Below, piece after piece: positions 6,157 to 13,100 of a DNA stretch of 13,100 bases. The first letter of the stretch is position 1, and each line of letters opens with the position of its first letter. The notes below the pieces were generated by a model. It worked only from the letters and a program-made list of their open reading frames with translations, was not told the DNA's origin and did no database searches. Origin of the DNA: Actinomycetota bacterium (GTDB lineage: Bacteria; Actinomycetota; Actinomycetes; S36-B12; UBA5976); contig CANBWF010000030.1 in NCBI GenBank assembly GCA_947373075.1, positions 1-13,100 of the forward strand. The letters are read 5' to 3'. The translations under genes were made by a program, and so were the position numbers.

Positions 6157-6612
6157 TTAGCGCTGGTTAAAAAATGGCTCGTCACGCAGTTGGGCGCGGG
6201 CAGCCAGAGAAACATCGATGTTGGCAGGTGAAAGTAGGAATACTTCCTTAGCTACCTTTTCCAAGGTGCCCTGAAGTCCATGCACTAGGCCAGCTGAGAA
6301 ATCTACGACTCGTACCTGATCTGCGTAGTCAAGTTCGCTTAGATTCAAGATAACTGGTGAGCCAGAGCGGAACTCTTCACCAATACGACGAGCATCATTA
6401 AAAGTTGTTGGTTGAATGCTGACAATGCGATACGGATCAATTGTAGGAACTGGCTGCGCAACCCTATGGGCATTCTCTGGGGTAACGACCTGAAGGTTTG
6501 GCTGCTCAACTACTTCTTGCGCGTCTTGCGCATAGTAAGTCGGCTCATCAACGTAGCCATCGCCATCTACAAGACCTAAATATTCTGCAACCTTGCGCAA
6601 TGCACTTGCCAT
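6157..6612 (-). CDS. sepF: SepF cell-division protein, membrane anchor for FtsZ
   Basis: Cytoplasmic protein that binds the FtsZ C-terminal peptide and the membrane, replacing FtsA and ZipA in Actinobacteria. From the ATG at 6612 it has 151 residues: an amphipathic N-terminal helix (MASALRKVAEYLGLV), a variable acidic linker (16-60), and the SepF core (61-145) with IVSIQPTTFNDARRIGEEF, the dimer and FtsZ-binding region VVDFSAGLVHGLQG (102-115) and KVAKEVFLLSPANIDVS. I chose ATG 6612 over the in-frame TTG at 6621 because AGGAG (6626-6622) is 9 nt from the ATG and directly abuts the TTG, and because family members start with the amphipathic helix. It is 52 bp after yggS and 12 nt before yggT. 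Confidence 0.95.
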   Translation of the reverse strand: MASALRKVAEYLGLVDGDGYVDEPTYYAQDAQEVVEQPNLQVVTPENAHRVAQPVPTIDPYRIVSIQPTTFNDARRIGEEFRSGSPVILNLSELDYADQVRVVDFSAGLVHGLQGTLEKVAKEVFLLSPANIDVSLAARAQLRDEPFFNQR

Positions 6613-6621
6613 AATTGCCAA

Positions 6622-6626
6622 CTCCT
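6622..6626 (-). promoter_or_regulatory. Shine-Dalgarno that fixes the sepF start
   Basis: AGGAG on the minus strand, 9 nt before ATG 6612. It makes the three-codon-longer TTG start at 6621 unlikely, because that codon would sit directly against the ribosome binding site. Confidence 0.75.
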
Positions 6627-6630
6627 ATCG

Positions 6631-6645
6631 GGGAAAGTTCTTCCC
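6631..6645 (-). other. Small hairpin in the yggS-sepF spacer
   Basis: GGGAA and TTCCC (5 bp, 5-nt loop) form a hairpin 4-5 nt upstream of the sepF ribosome binding site. There is no U tract, so a terminator is unlikely. It may affect sepF translation or mRNA processing; support is only the pairing itself. Confidence 0.25.
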
Positions 6646-6664
6646 TACGAAGTTACCTGCAATA

Positions 6665-7351
6665 TCAGCGATGTCCGAGTATTACCGAGCCTAATCGTAG
6701 GTGTGTCGCGCCATATTTCAAGGCGATTTCGTAATCTGCGCTCATTCCAGCGGAAATATATTGGGCAGCAGGCATTTGTTGGCGCAGCTGAAGTGAAGTG
6801 CGTTCAAGTGCGGCAAAAGCCTCGGCAGCGTCTCCTTCAATTGGTGCAACCCCCATAACTCCCATCAGATTCAGGCCCGGCACGGCGCAGATTTGTTCGG
6901 CAAGTTCAAGTACATCGCCATCACGAAGTCCACCGCGCTCTTTGCGCACATCTGGATCGAGATTGATTTGGATAAACACATCAAGCGAGCGATTGCGGGC
7001 AGGCATAACTTTCGCTAAAGCATGCACTAGGTCAATGCGATCAACACTGTGTACCGCATCAGCCCATTGCACGATGCTCTTCACTTTATTTGTCTGCACC
7101 TGCCCAATGGCATGCCAAGTTAAATTCGATGCTTGAACTTCTAATTTTTTTGCGGCCGCTTCTTGATCGCGGTTCTCCCCCACATTGGTCACCCCAATGT
7201 GGGCTAGCAAATCAACGTCACTTGCCGGCCAAGTTTTAGTTACCGCAATAATCGTGACATCAGAAAAATTACGGTTGGTTGCTGCGCAAGCCGCTTCAAC
7301 TTTCAACGTTGTTTGCGTCCAGTTCAAGGACAACTCTTCAATGCGGGACAT
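6665..7351 (-). CDS. yggS: YggS/YlmE-type pyridoxal phosphate homeostasis protein (PLPBP)
   Basis: Single-domain alanine-racemase-fold protein that binds PLP without known catalysis and balances cellular B6 vitamers. 228 residues from the ATG. Family blocks in order: IIAVTKTWPASD with the PLP lysine K39, VGENRDQEA, WHAIGQVQTNKVK, VHSVDR, FIQINLDP, ERGGL, LMGVMGVAP, and the C-terminal phosphate-binding region AGMSADYEIALKYGATHLRLGSVILGHR. A GTG directly before the ATG (7354) would add one residue; the weak GAGA upstream does not decide. The pgeF stop is 2 nt before that GTG, so expression is probably coupled. YlmE is the usual partner of ylmD and sepF downstream of ftsZ in Gram-positive bacteria. 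Confidence 0.95.
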   Translation of the reverse strand: MSRIEELSLNWTQTTLKVEAACAATNRNFSDVTIIAVTKTWPASDVDLLAHIGVTNVGENRDQEAAAKKLEVQASNLTWHAIGQVQTNKVKSIVQWADAVHSVDRIDLVHALAKVMPARNRSLDVFIQINLDPDVRKERGGLRDGDVLELAEQICAVPGLNLMGVMGVAPIEGDAAEAFAALERTSLQLRQQMPAAQYISAGMSADYEIALKYGATHLRLGSVILGHR

Positions 7352-7356
7352 CACAC

Positions 7357-8079
7357 TTAATTCTCACGCTGATGAATCACAACAGCAAGTGCATGCCGGC
7401 CAGTTATTCCATCTCGGCGATAGGAATAGAGTGCTTCACTTTCTGCAGTGCAGCCGGCTATTTGCTCGATTTCAAAACCATATTCACCGAGTTGTTCTTT
7501 AACGCCGGCTGTGATGTCTAGATGACGAACATCCACTACCGCGTGCGAACATTTCGCGCCAACCATTGCGACTCGATCAGCAGGCACTTCATAACATGTG
7601 CCACATATTGCTGGACCTAGTACTGCAACTGAGCGACTCGGGACGCCGCCTTGACTCAAAAACTCATTGGCCAAGGATTTAGGGAGTTCGGCAACAAGGC
7701 CCTGCCAGCCACAGTGTCCAACAGCAACTATTTGCGCAAATGGATCGACCAAAGCGAACGGCAAACAATCGGCGGCTAGCGCAACTAATCCTAGGTTTTT
7801 TGAGTTAGTTACCAAGCCGTCGCCAGCAACCACTTGGGTCTGTGCATCTACGACCGAAACATCGCTGCCATGGGTGGCAGCTAACACCTTCAGCGAGTCA
7901 GCGTTAAGTAACTGGCAAAGCAGTTCACGGTTGATTAATACTGCACTTTGCTCATCGCCAACATGGTCAGCAAGATTAAGCGAATTAAAAGGCCCGTTGC
8001 TGTAACCACCAAATCGATTGGTTACTGCAACCGAGATTTCTCCGTACTGACGTTCGGCGAAAAGTGGTGATTTGCTCAA
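7357..8079 (-). CDS. pgeF: Peptidoglycan editing factor PgeF (YlmD/YfiH, DUF152 laccase-domain family)
   Basis: Family members are cytoplasmic zinc enzymes. E. coli YfiH was shown to remove L-Ser-containing UDP-MurNAc made by MurC in error, and relatives have purine-nucleoside or polyphenol activities. 240 residues. The metal and catalytic set is present: H70 in ATHGSDV, C105 in ADCLPFAL and H122 in VGHCGWQG. Other family blocks are GDGLVT, VLGPAICGTCYEV and the C-terminal CTAESEALYSYRRDG-TGRHA. The start is TTG 8079, overlapping the ftsZ stop as TTGA; no separate ribosome binding site is visible, so translation depends on termination of ftsZ. Being one operon away from murC fits a role in policing the MurC product. 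Start choice is less certain than identity. Confidence 0.93.
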   Translation of the reverse strand: MSKSPLFAERQYGEISVAVTNRFGGYSNGPFNSLNLADHVGDEQSAVLINRELLCQLLNADSLKVLAATHGSDVSVVDAQTQVVAGDGLVTNSKNLGLVALAADCLPFALVDPFAQIVAVGHCGWQGLVAELPKSLANEFLSQGGVPSRSVAVLGPAICGTCYEVPADRVAMVGAKCSHAVVDVRHLDITAGVKEQLGEYGFEIEQIAGCTAESEALYSYRRDGITGRHALAVVIHQREN

Positions 8080-9326
8080 CGCAAGAAATCAGGAACAGCT
8101 AAGCCATCATCTTCAGGTTCAGGTTCAGTTGTACCTTGCTCAGCTTCGGCCTCTTCGCCAGCTTCATCCTGACCACCGAACATTGTGGCAAAGTGATCGC
8201 CCTCTGGCGCTAACACTTCTGGTACTGAAACTTCAGCAGGTTCAGAACCAAAGTCAGCGGCAACTGGAATGACTGGAGTTTCGCCTTCTTTAGCTACGGC
8301 GTGCGCAGCTTCGGCAGCTATTGGTGTCTCATCTAGAACTTTGCGGGAATACGGTGAAGTCACCTTCGACGAAAGTGGTTCGCCGCCATCAAAACCGGCC
8401 GCAATAACGGTGACCTTAACCATGTCGCCAAGCGTGTCATCAATTGCAGTTCCGAAAATAATCTGCGCATCAGGATGAACAGCATTTTGAATCATTCGGG
8501 CAGCTTCATTAATTTCAAATAGTCCCAAATCGCTGGCACCAGAAACAGCAATGAGAACGCCACGGGCCCCTTCGATGCTGGCTTCAAGAAGCGGGCTAGC
8601 AATTGCCAGAGTAGCGGCCTCGATAGCTCGAGATGGCCCACGTGCTTCGCCAACACCCATGAGTGCGGATCCTGCGTCCTTCATGATGCTGCGAACATCT
8701 GCGTAGTCCAAGTTGATTAGACCCGGCGTGGTGATTACATCGGTGATGCCACTTACCCCCTGGAACAAAACAGAGTCAGCATGACGCCAAGCATCAACTG
8801 CGCTAATAGTGCTATCCGAAACTTCGAGTAGGCGATCATTTGGAATAACGATGAGAGTATCTACTTCACTGCGCAGTGATTCGATACCAACACTGGCACG
8901 CTCCGCGCGGGTGTTACCTTCAAAACTAAATGGCCGAGTTACGACACCGATAGTTAGTGCGCCCAAGCTACGTGCGATTTCGGCAACGATTGGTGCGCCA
9001 CCGGTTCCGGTGCCACCACCTTCACCAGCTGCAACGAAAACCATGTCGGCGCCCTTAAGCACATCTTCGATATCTTGACGATGATCTTCGGCAGCTTGAC
9101 GACCAACTTCAGGATCTGCGCCAGCACCTAGCCCACGAGTTAAGTCGCGACCTATGTCGAGTTTGACGTCAGCATCGCTCATCAAGAGATGCTGGGCGTC
9201 GGTGTTGATAGCAACAAACTCGACGCCTTTTAAGCCGTATTCGATCATGCGGTTTACAGCGTTAACGCCGCCACCGCCGATGCCTACGACTTTAATAACG
9301 GCTAAATAATTCTGTGGTGCCGGCAT
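8076..9326 (-). CDS. ftsZ: Cell division GTPase FtsZ
   Basis: Tubulin-like GTPase that forms the Z ring. 416 residues from the ATG at 9326; a longer frame exists, but a perfect AGGAGG lies 7 nt before this ATG and the N-terminus MPAPQNYLAVIKVVGIGGGG matches actinobacterial FtsZ. Seen motifs: GIGGGGVNAVNRM (15-27), the tubulin signature GGGTGTG (103-109), the sugar-binding TRPFSFEG, the synergy T7 loop NLDYAD with N205, D207 and D210, and the core to about 318. A variable acidic linker (319-405) leads to the C-terminal peptide DDGLAVPDFLR, which binds SepF and other partners. No FtsA gene lies between ftsQ and ftsZ, as expected in Actinobacteria. A 150-bp spacer upstream carries a candidate promoter; the stop overlaps the pgeF start. 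Confidence 0.99.
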   Translation of the reverse strand: MPAPQNYLAVIKVVGIGGGGVNAVNRMIEYGLKGVEFVAINTDAQHLLMSDADVKLDIGRDLTRGLGAGADPEVGRQAAEDHRQDIEDVLKGADMVFVAAGEGGGTGTGGAPIVAEIARSLGALTIGVVTRPFSFEGNTRAERASVGIESLRSEVDTLIVIPNDRLLEVSDSTISAVDAWRHADSVLFQGVSGITDVITTPGLINLDYADVRSIMKDAGSALMGVGEARGPSRAIEAATLAIASPLLEASIEGARGVLIAVSGASDLGLFEINEAARMIQNAVHPDAQIIFGTAIDDTLGDMVKVTVIAAGFDGGEPLSSKVTSPYSRKVLDETPIAAEAAHAVAKEGETPVIPVAADFGSEPAEVSVPEVLAPEGDHFATMFGGQDEAGEEAEAEQGTTEPEPEDDGLAVPDFLR

Positions 9327-9333
9327 GATTGCG

Positions 9334-9339
9334 CCTCCT
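9334..9339 (-). promoter_or_regulatory. Consensus Shine-Dalgarno of ftsZ
   Basis: AGGAGG on the minus strand, 7 nt before ATG 9326. It is the best ribosome binding site of the window and fixes the ftsZ start 25 codons inside the longest open frame, in line with the need for high FtsZ levels. Confidence 0.9.
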
Positions 9340-9375
9340 GGGTGCTGCGGACTAACTGTAAACCTCAACAAGAGC

Positions 9376-9405
9376 GTTATAGTTATGTCAACCTGTAACA
9401 AGTAA
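9376..9405 (-). promoter_or_regulatory. Candidate ftsZ promoter in the ftsQ-ftsZ spacer
   Basis: The 150-bp spacer 9327-9476 is unusual in a block of overlapping genes. On the minus strand TATAAC (9381-9376) is a five-of-six -10, preceded at 18 bp by a poor -35 TTACTT (9405-9400). A perfect TTGACA (9391-9386) is also present but lacks a good -10 at 16-19 bp; it may belong to another start point. Actinobacterial ftsZ genes commonly have their own promoters in this spacer, so the location is plausible even if the exact hexamers are not certain. Confidence 0.4.
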
Positions 9406-9476
9406 AAGGTATTGGTGAACTAGGAAAATCTCGGTAATGACTGACTCGGCGTGTCGGCAATTGTGCGAGCGCTGGG

Positions 9477-10169
9477 CTATTGACGCACTGTTGGATTAAG
9501 CGGCGAACTCACATTAATGTGTCGATATTTATTAATAAGTAACGAGCCAACAACTTTAATTTTAAGTTTGGCTTGATCCCCTGAACCAAAGGCAATTGAT
9601 TGTCCCTGCGTAAGATCCACAATCACGCTGTTGCTGTTAGCTGCCGAAATACGAGCCACTTTCCATTTTGCTGGAATTGCCAGCGCGATCTGCACTGCAG
9701 ATTTCATCGCCGGAGTATTTGGCTTTGCACTAATTAAGCGCATCTTCTTCGGCCGGTGATTAATTTTGCCGGCGAGCATTCCCTCATCATCAATCAAATT
9801 GAACCCCTTACCCCACTTCACCACAGCAACTGGCGAGCGTTCAGTAACAGTTATCAAAACACTGTGTGGCCATCCGCGCTCAACCCGAGCAGATTTAATC
9901 TGGGGAATCTTACTTAAGTTATTTGAAATAGATTTTGGATTCGCCGAAATTAACGGTTCACCAATATGCACATTGGCTATTTGCATGACTTTGTCGGCTT
10001 TAAGTCTGTGCGTGCCTACAACTTTCAAATCTTCAACGAGGAATAACTTGGACTGATACAACGCCCACCAAGTAATAATCAGAAAGATACCAAAGAGCCA
10101 GAACAGCCAAGGCATACGCGATCGACGTTTACGAACTACCTCACCTGTTCGAATAGTTGTCCCACTCAT
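9477..10169 (-). CDS. ftsQ: Divisome protein FtsQ (POTRA domain)
   Basis: Single-pass membrane protein that joins the FtsL/FtsB complex and recruits late divisome proteins. 230 residues: a basic cytoplasmic tail (1-19, with VVRKRRSR), one membrane helix (about 20-39, rich in Trp/Phe/Ile), an extracytoplasmic POTRA domain (about 43-112, FLVEDLKVVGTHRLKADKV to ITVTERSPVAVV) and a beta domain with NLIDDEGMLAG. I start it at ATG 10169, which overlaps the murC stop as TGATG with GGGGG about 5 nt upstream; the TTG one codon earlier is less likely. The direct murC-ftsQ junction means murB and ddl are not inserted here. The basic C-terminal half (KAKLKIKV and similar) is rather Lys-rich compared with the high-GC relatives, which fits lower GC. 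Confidence 0.93.
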   Translation of the reverse strand: MSGTTIRTGEVVRKRRSRMPWLFWLFGIFLIITWWALYQSKLFLVEDLKVVGTHRLKADKVMQIANVHIGEPLISANPKSISNNLSKIPQIKSARVERGWPHSVLITVTERSPVAVVKWGKGFNLIDDEGMLAGKINHRPKKMRLISAKPNTPAMKSAVQIALAIPAKWKVARISAANSNSVIVDLTQGQSIAFGSGDQAKLKIKVVGSLLINKYRHINVSSPLNPTVRQ

Positions 10170-11569
10170 CAAAGCCCCCGCTTAGAAAGTAATTCAAGAA
10201 TTTGTGGACACATCATTCCAATATCTCCAGCACCTAAGGTCATGATGATATCGCCCGACTTTGCGTTTTCAACCAATGTGGCTGGAACTGCTGACCATGA
10301 AGGTTCAAAGACAACCGCCTCATCGGAAAGCGGAACATTACTGGCCATAACACTTCCCGAAGCTCCTGGGATTGGGGTTTCACCTGGCGCAAAAACTTCA
10401 AGTACTACAACAAAATCGGCAAGTCCCAATGCTTCTCCGAATTCTTTAGAGAAAAGCGCAGTGCGATAAAAGTGGTGTGCCTGAAAAGCTACTAAGACTC
10501 TTCCTGCTCCGACAACAGTGCGCGCTGCCCGCAATACGGCAGCTATCTCCGTTGGATGGTGTGCGTAGTCATCGAATACTCGAACGCCTGCAACCTCACC
10601 CCGAAATTCAAATCTACGATGCGTCCCAGTAAATCTTGCCAACCCATCACAAGCTTCCTGGGCTGAACAGCCAAGCTCTAATGCTGTGACAAAAGCCGCT
10701 GTGGCATTAAGTGCATTGTGTTCGCCTGGCACTACCAAATTGATTGGACCGTAAGTCTGCCCTAAATAGGTAATTGTAAAAACTGATCCAGCAGATTGTG
10801 ATGGCAGCATTGATACAACTGCATCATTGTTAGCACTTGTGCCATAAGTAATAACGCGAGCGCCTAACGCAACAGCTTTCTCTGCAACTTGATTTGCTCC
10901 AGCATCATCGCCGCAGACTACGGAAAAACCAGTACTATCTGCTGTGTTAACTATAAATTCAACAAAAGCTTGCTCGAGTGCTTCAAAGGAACCCCAGTAA
11001 TTCAAATGATCTGGTTCGACATTTGTGACTATGGCAGCTGTCGTTGGTAAGCGGAGAAATGTTCCATCGCTTTCATCTGCCTCAACGACAAAATGGTCGC
11101 CAGAACCAGAATGTGCATTACTTCCTGACTCATTCATTTCTGAGCCAATAACAAAAGACGGATCTAGACCAGCATGTTGTAGCACCACGGTGAGCATGGA
11201 GGTCGTAGTGGTTTTTCCGTGAGTTCCAGCAACACTTACGCCAATTGAACCCGCAACTATTTCGGCCAATGCAGTTGCCCGATTAACTACGGGAATTCCG
11301 TGCTTGATTGCCGCTTGAACTTCTGGATTTGTTTCAGGGATCGCAGTAGAAATAACTAAAACATCTGGCTTGCCCGATTCCAACATGCGCGCTTCGTTGT
11401 GTTCAACATATACATCTGCGCCCAGTGGCAAAAGTGAAGTTAGCCTGCGTGACTCTTTTGCATCACTTCCACTCACTTGAACACCGCGGGCAAGAAGAAC
11501 GCGAGCTATCCCGCTCATGCCTGCGCCACCGATGCCAACTATGTGGACATGTCCCGATAAAACCGTCAT
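10169..11569 (-). CDS. murC: UDP-N-acetylmuramate--L-alanine ligase
   Basis: Cytoplasmic ATP-dependent ligase that adds L-Ala to UDP-MurNAc, the first step of stem-peptide synthesis. 466 residues, usual length. N-terminal Rossmann domain with HIVGIGGAGMSGIA (9-22); central Mur ligase domain with P-loop GTHGKTTTT (115-123), the metal-binding EADESDGTF (163-171), TNVEPDHLNYWGS (182-194) and GEHNALNATAA; C-terminal domain with GTHRRFEFRG, FDDYAHHPTEI (332-342) and the LGAGDIG end motif. FQAHHFYRT replaces the more common FQPHRYTRT, a mild variation. ATG 11569 overlaps the murG stop as ATGA, with GGTGGGG upstream; the stop overlaps ftsQ. Confidence 0.98.
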   Translation of the reverse strand: MTVLSGHVHIVGIGGAGMSGIARVLLARGVQVSGSDAKESRRLTSLLPLGADVYVEHNEARMLESGKPDVLVISTAIPETNPEVQAAIKHGIPVVNRATALAEIVAGSIGVSVAGTHGKTTTTSMLTVVLQHAGLDPSFVIGSEMNESGSNAHSGSGDHFVVEADESDGTFLRLPTTAAIVTNVEPDHLNYWGSFEALEQAFVEFIVNTADSTGFSVVCGDDAGANQVAEKAVALGARVITYGTSANNDAVVSMLPSQSAGSVFTITYLGQTYGPINLVVPGEHNALNATAAFVTALELGCSAQEACDGLARFTGTHRRFEFRGEVAGVRVFDDYAHHPTEIAAVLRAARTVVGAGRVLVAFQAHHFYRTALFSKEFGEALGLADFVVVLEVFAPGETPIPGASGSVMASNVPLSDEAVVFEPSWSAVPATLVENAKSGDIIMTLGAGDIGMMCPQILELLSKRGL

Positions 11570-12630
11570 GCCCCACCCGCAATTACCTGATCGATGATGT
11601 CAACAATTCGACTACTTGCATCGCGGTGGCCGAAGCCTGCAGAAATTTGGGCCATGCTTGCCAGTTTAGATTTGTCAGTCACAATCGGCATTACTACATC
11701 TGAGACGAACTTAGGGGTGAAATCTGCATCTGTAACCAGAATCGCTCCCCCGGCCTCAACCACATGCTCAGCATTGAGTTTCTGTTCGCCATTACCAATT
11801 GGCAGTGGCACATAACATGCAGGTAAACCGACTGCGGTTAATTCAGCCACGGTCATCGCCCCAGAACGCGCAATAACAAAATCTGCTGCCGCATAGGCAA
11901 GATTCATCTGCTCAATGTAATGCACTGCGTGATAGGTATGTCCGCTATCAATTGGCAATTCGTTTTTCATTCCAACAGCGTGAATCAAGTGAACATCCCT
12001 AAATATTCCTGCCTGACGACATTGCTCGATAACTGTATTGAGTTTCACGGCGCCTTGCGATCCGCCAAATACCAGAATTACGGTTGCATCAAGTGGAATA
12101 TTGAAATGCTCTCGAGCCCGAGGTGCCAAACTATTTCGATCAAAATTCTGAATCGAAACCCTAAGCGGAATTCCAGTTAATATCCCACTCTTCATTGAAC
12201 CTGCAACAGTTTCAGCCACTGCACTTGCAAAGCGTGCGCCTACTCTATTGGCAAGCCCTGGTCGTGCATTCGCTTCATGAATCACAATCGGTACACGCCC
12301 TCTTGCTGCAAGGTAGGCCGGAAGTGCTACGTAGCCGCCAAAGCCCACTAACACGTCAGCATCTCGCAAGAGCTCTCGACACTGCGCAACTGCAACTTTC
12401 AGGCGAGATGGCAAAGTAAATAAATCATTATTTATTCTGCGCGGAAATGGAACAGCCGGGATTAGCTCTAACGGATATCCACGTGCAGGCACGAGAGTCG
12501 TTTCTAATCCACGTTCAGTTCCAAGAGCCAAAATTTTGGCATCAGGATGGCGTTCAACTATCGCATCAGCAACATTTAGTGCTGGCTCAATATGTCCAGC
12601 AGTCCCGCCGCCAGCCACGACTATTTTCAT
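11566..12630 (-). CDS. murG: UDP-GlcNAc transferase making lipid II (MurG)
   Basis: Membrane-associated GT-B glycosyltransferase that adds GlcNAc to lipid I on the cytoplasmic face, producing lipid II for FtsW. 354 residues. Acceptor-binding N-domain: GGGTAGHIEPAL (7-18) with H13, VGFGGYVALPAY (95-106) and HEANARPGLANRVG (118-131), the Ala-for-Gln form also seen in Streptomyces. UDP-GlcNAc-binding C-domain: GGSQGA (189-194), IARSGAMTVAELTAVGLP (253-270) and the donor-binding PLPIGNGEQKLNA with Q283 and N286. ATG 12630 overlaps the ftsW stop as ATGA, and its own stop overlaps murC in the same way, so the three are translationally coupled. Confidence 0.98.
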   Translation of the reverse strand: MKIVVAGGGTAGHIEPALNVADAIVERHPDAKILALGTERGLETTLVPARGYPLELIPAVPFPRRINNDLFTLPSRLKVAVAQCRELLRDADVLVGFGGYVALPAYLAARGRVPIVIHEANARPGLANRVGARFASAVAETVAGSMKSGILTGIPLRVSIQNFDRNSLAPRAREHFNIPLDATVILVFGGSQGAVKLNTVIEQCRQAGIFRDVHLIHAVGMKNELPIDSGHTYHAVHYIEQMNLAYAAADFVIARSGAMTVAELTAVGLPACYVPLPIGNGEQKLNAEHVVEAGGAILVTDADFTPKFVSDVVMPIVTDKSKLASMAQISAGFGHRDASSRIVDIIDQVIAGGA

Positions 12631-13100
12631 GCGATTTGTTCCGCTAACTCTGCTTGTTGTTTAGCAAAGGCCAGCAAAATGCCAAGAGCGGCCAAAGTTG
12701 GAATTAAGGAGGATCCGCCATAACTGACTAACGGCAGCGGGACGCCAGTGATTGGCATGATGCCTAGAACTGCCCCAATATTCACAAAGGCCTGCGTTGC
12801 AATCCAAGTCACAATTCCAAGGGTTACTAAGCGAGTGAATAAGTCTTCTGATAGACGGGCAATGCGTAAACCAGCAAAAATAATCGCAATGAAAAGCACA
12901 AGGATAATTAGTGTGCCCACAATCCCAGCTTCTTCACCGATAACTGCATAGATGAAATCTGTGTGCGCCTCAGGGAGTGTTCCCCATTTTTCTTTTGACC
13001 CACCAAGTCCAACACCGAGCCAGCCGCCCGAACCCATAGCACGTTGACCGTGAATCAGTTGATAACCAGTGCCCTGTGGATCAGCATTTGGGTTCAACCA
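12627..13100 (-). CDS. ftsW: Septal peptidoglycan polymerase FtsW (SEDS), C-terminal part, truncated by the window edge
   Basis: SEDS glycosyltransferase that polymerises lipid II at the septum with its cognate class B PBP. Only the last 157 codons are in the window; the frame stays open to 13100 (Trp before the first visible Met). Visible hallmarks: QLIHGQRAMGSGGWLGVGLG, the extracytoplasmic loop EKWGTLPEAHTDFIYAVIGEE whose Asp (codon 12959-12957) aligns with the essential catalytic Asp of SEDS proteins, and the motif ITGVPLPLVSYGGSS. Three or four membrane helices remain. The tail is short, without the long cytoplasmic extension seen in mycobacterial FtsW. The EKWGTLPEAHTDF form fits FtsW rather than RodA, as does the position next to murG. 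Confidence 0.96.
   Translation of the reverse strand, partial: WLNPNADPQGTGYQLIHGQRAMGSGGWLGVGLGGSKEKWGTLPEAHTDFIYAVIGEEAGIVGTLIILVLFIAIIFAGLRIARLSEDLFTRLVTLGIVTWIATQAFVNIGAVLGIMPITGVPLPLVSYGGSSLIPTLAALGILLAFAKQQAELAEQIA

Noticed and set aside
9327..9401. Longer FtsZ with 25 extra N-terminal residues (start TTG at 9401).
   Set aside because: The extension passes through the consensus AGGAGG and does not resemble FtsZ N-termini. ATG 9326 gives the family-typical start.
11425..12647. Several 66-92 aa plus-strand open frames opposite murC and murG.
   Set aside because: All lie antisense to well-conserved enzymes with no ribosome binding site, no motif and no consistent spacing; they are chance open frames.
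1..13100. Mobile elements, CRISPR arrays, toxin-antitoxin or defence genes, tRNA or rRNA.
   Set aside because: None seen. The whole window is accounted for by core genes in a conserved order, and the only repeats are in-gene coding repeats.

Overview
The window is a compact, mostly single-strand stretch of an actinobacterial chromosome carrying the lower half of the division and cell wall (dcw) cluster and the genes that usually follow it. The order, read along the minus strand from position 13100, is ftsW (5' truncated), murG, murC, ftsQ, ftsZ, pgeF/ylmD, yggS/ylmE, sepF, yggT/ylmG and divIVA. After ileS, which runs the opposite way, come a DksA/TraR-type zinc-finger gene, lspA and the first codons of a probable rluD. 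This is the gene order I know from Streptomyces (ftsW-murG ... ftsZ-ylmD-ylmE-sepF-ylmG-divIVA-ileS-traR/dksA-lspA-rluD). There is no ftsA between ftsQ and ftsZ, SepF and a Wag31-like DivIVA are present, and IleRS is the type 2 form. By eye the base composition is moderate (somewhere in the 40s % GC) and the spacers are short. That is low for classical Actinobacteria and fits a streamlined lineage such as the freshwater Nanopelagicales (acI). The lineage is an inference; the phylum is well supported.

Layout. Positions 12627-13100 (ftsW), 11566-12630 (murG), 10169-11569 (murC) and 9477-10169 (ftsQ) form a translationally coupled block in which each stop codon overlaps the next start. A 150-bp spacer (9327-9476) holds a candidate ftsZ promoter, and ftsZ has a perfect AGGAGG. 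ftsZ overlaps pgeF (TTGA); yggS, sepF and yggT follow closely. A 156-bp spacer (5704-5859) holds a good candidate divIVA promoter. divIVA and ileS converge with only 12 bp between their stops. The 287-bp spacer 1436-1722 separates the divergent dksA-like and ileS genes and contains candidate promoters and an interrupted inverted repeat.

How the genes work together. MurC starts the cytoplasmic peptide of the peptidoglycan precursor, MurG makes lipid II and FtsW polymerises it at the septum. FtsQ links the divisome across the membrane. FtsZ polymerises and is tethered by SepF, which takes the place of the missing FtsA. DivIVA organises polar growth, and YggT is a small membrane partner. PgeF and YggS are widely conserved riders: a cell-wall quality-control enzyme and a PLP-homeostasis protein. 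LspA is the lipoprotein signal peptidase.

The window is mainly ordinary conserved core. I see no phage, IS, CRISPR, tRNA, rRNA or toxin-antitoxin module and no clearly undescribed system. The points most worth a second look are the swapped GxHH form of the HIGH motif in IleRS, the roughly 130-residue histone-H1-like Lys/Ala/Pro tail on the DksA-like protein with its recently duplicated DNA repeats, and the interrupted inverted repeat upstream of ileS. Several starts were corrected or are non-ATG (ftsZ, sepF, ftsQ, pgeF, yggT, lspA).
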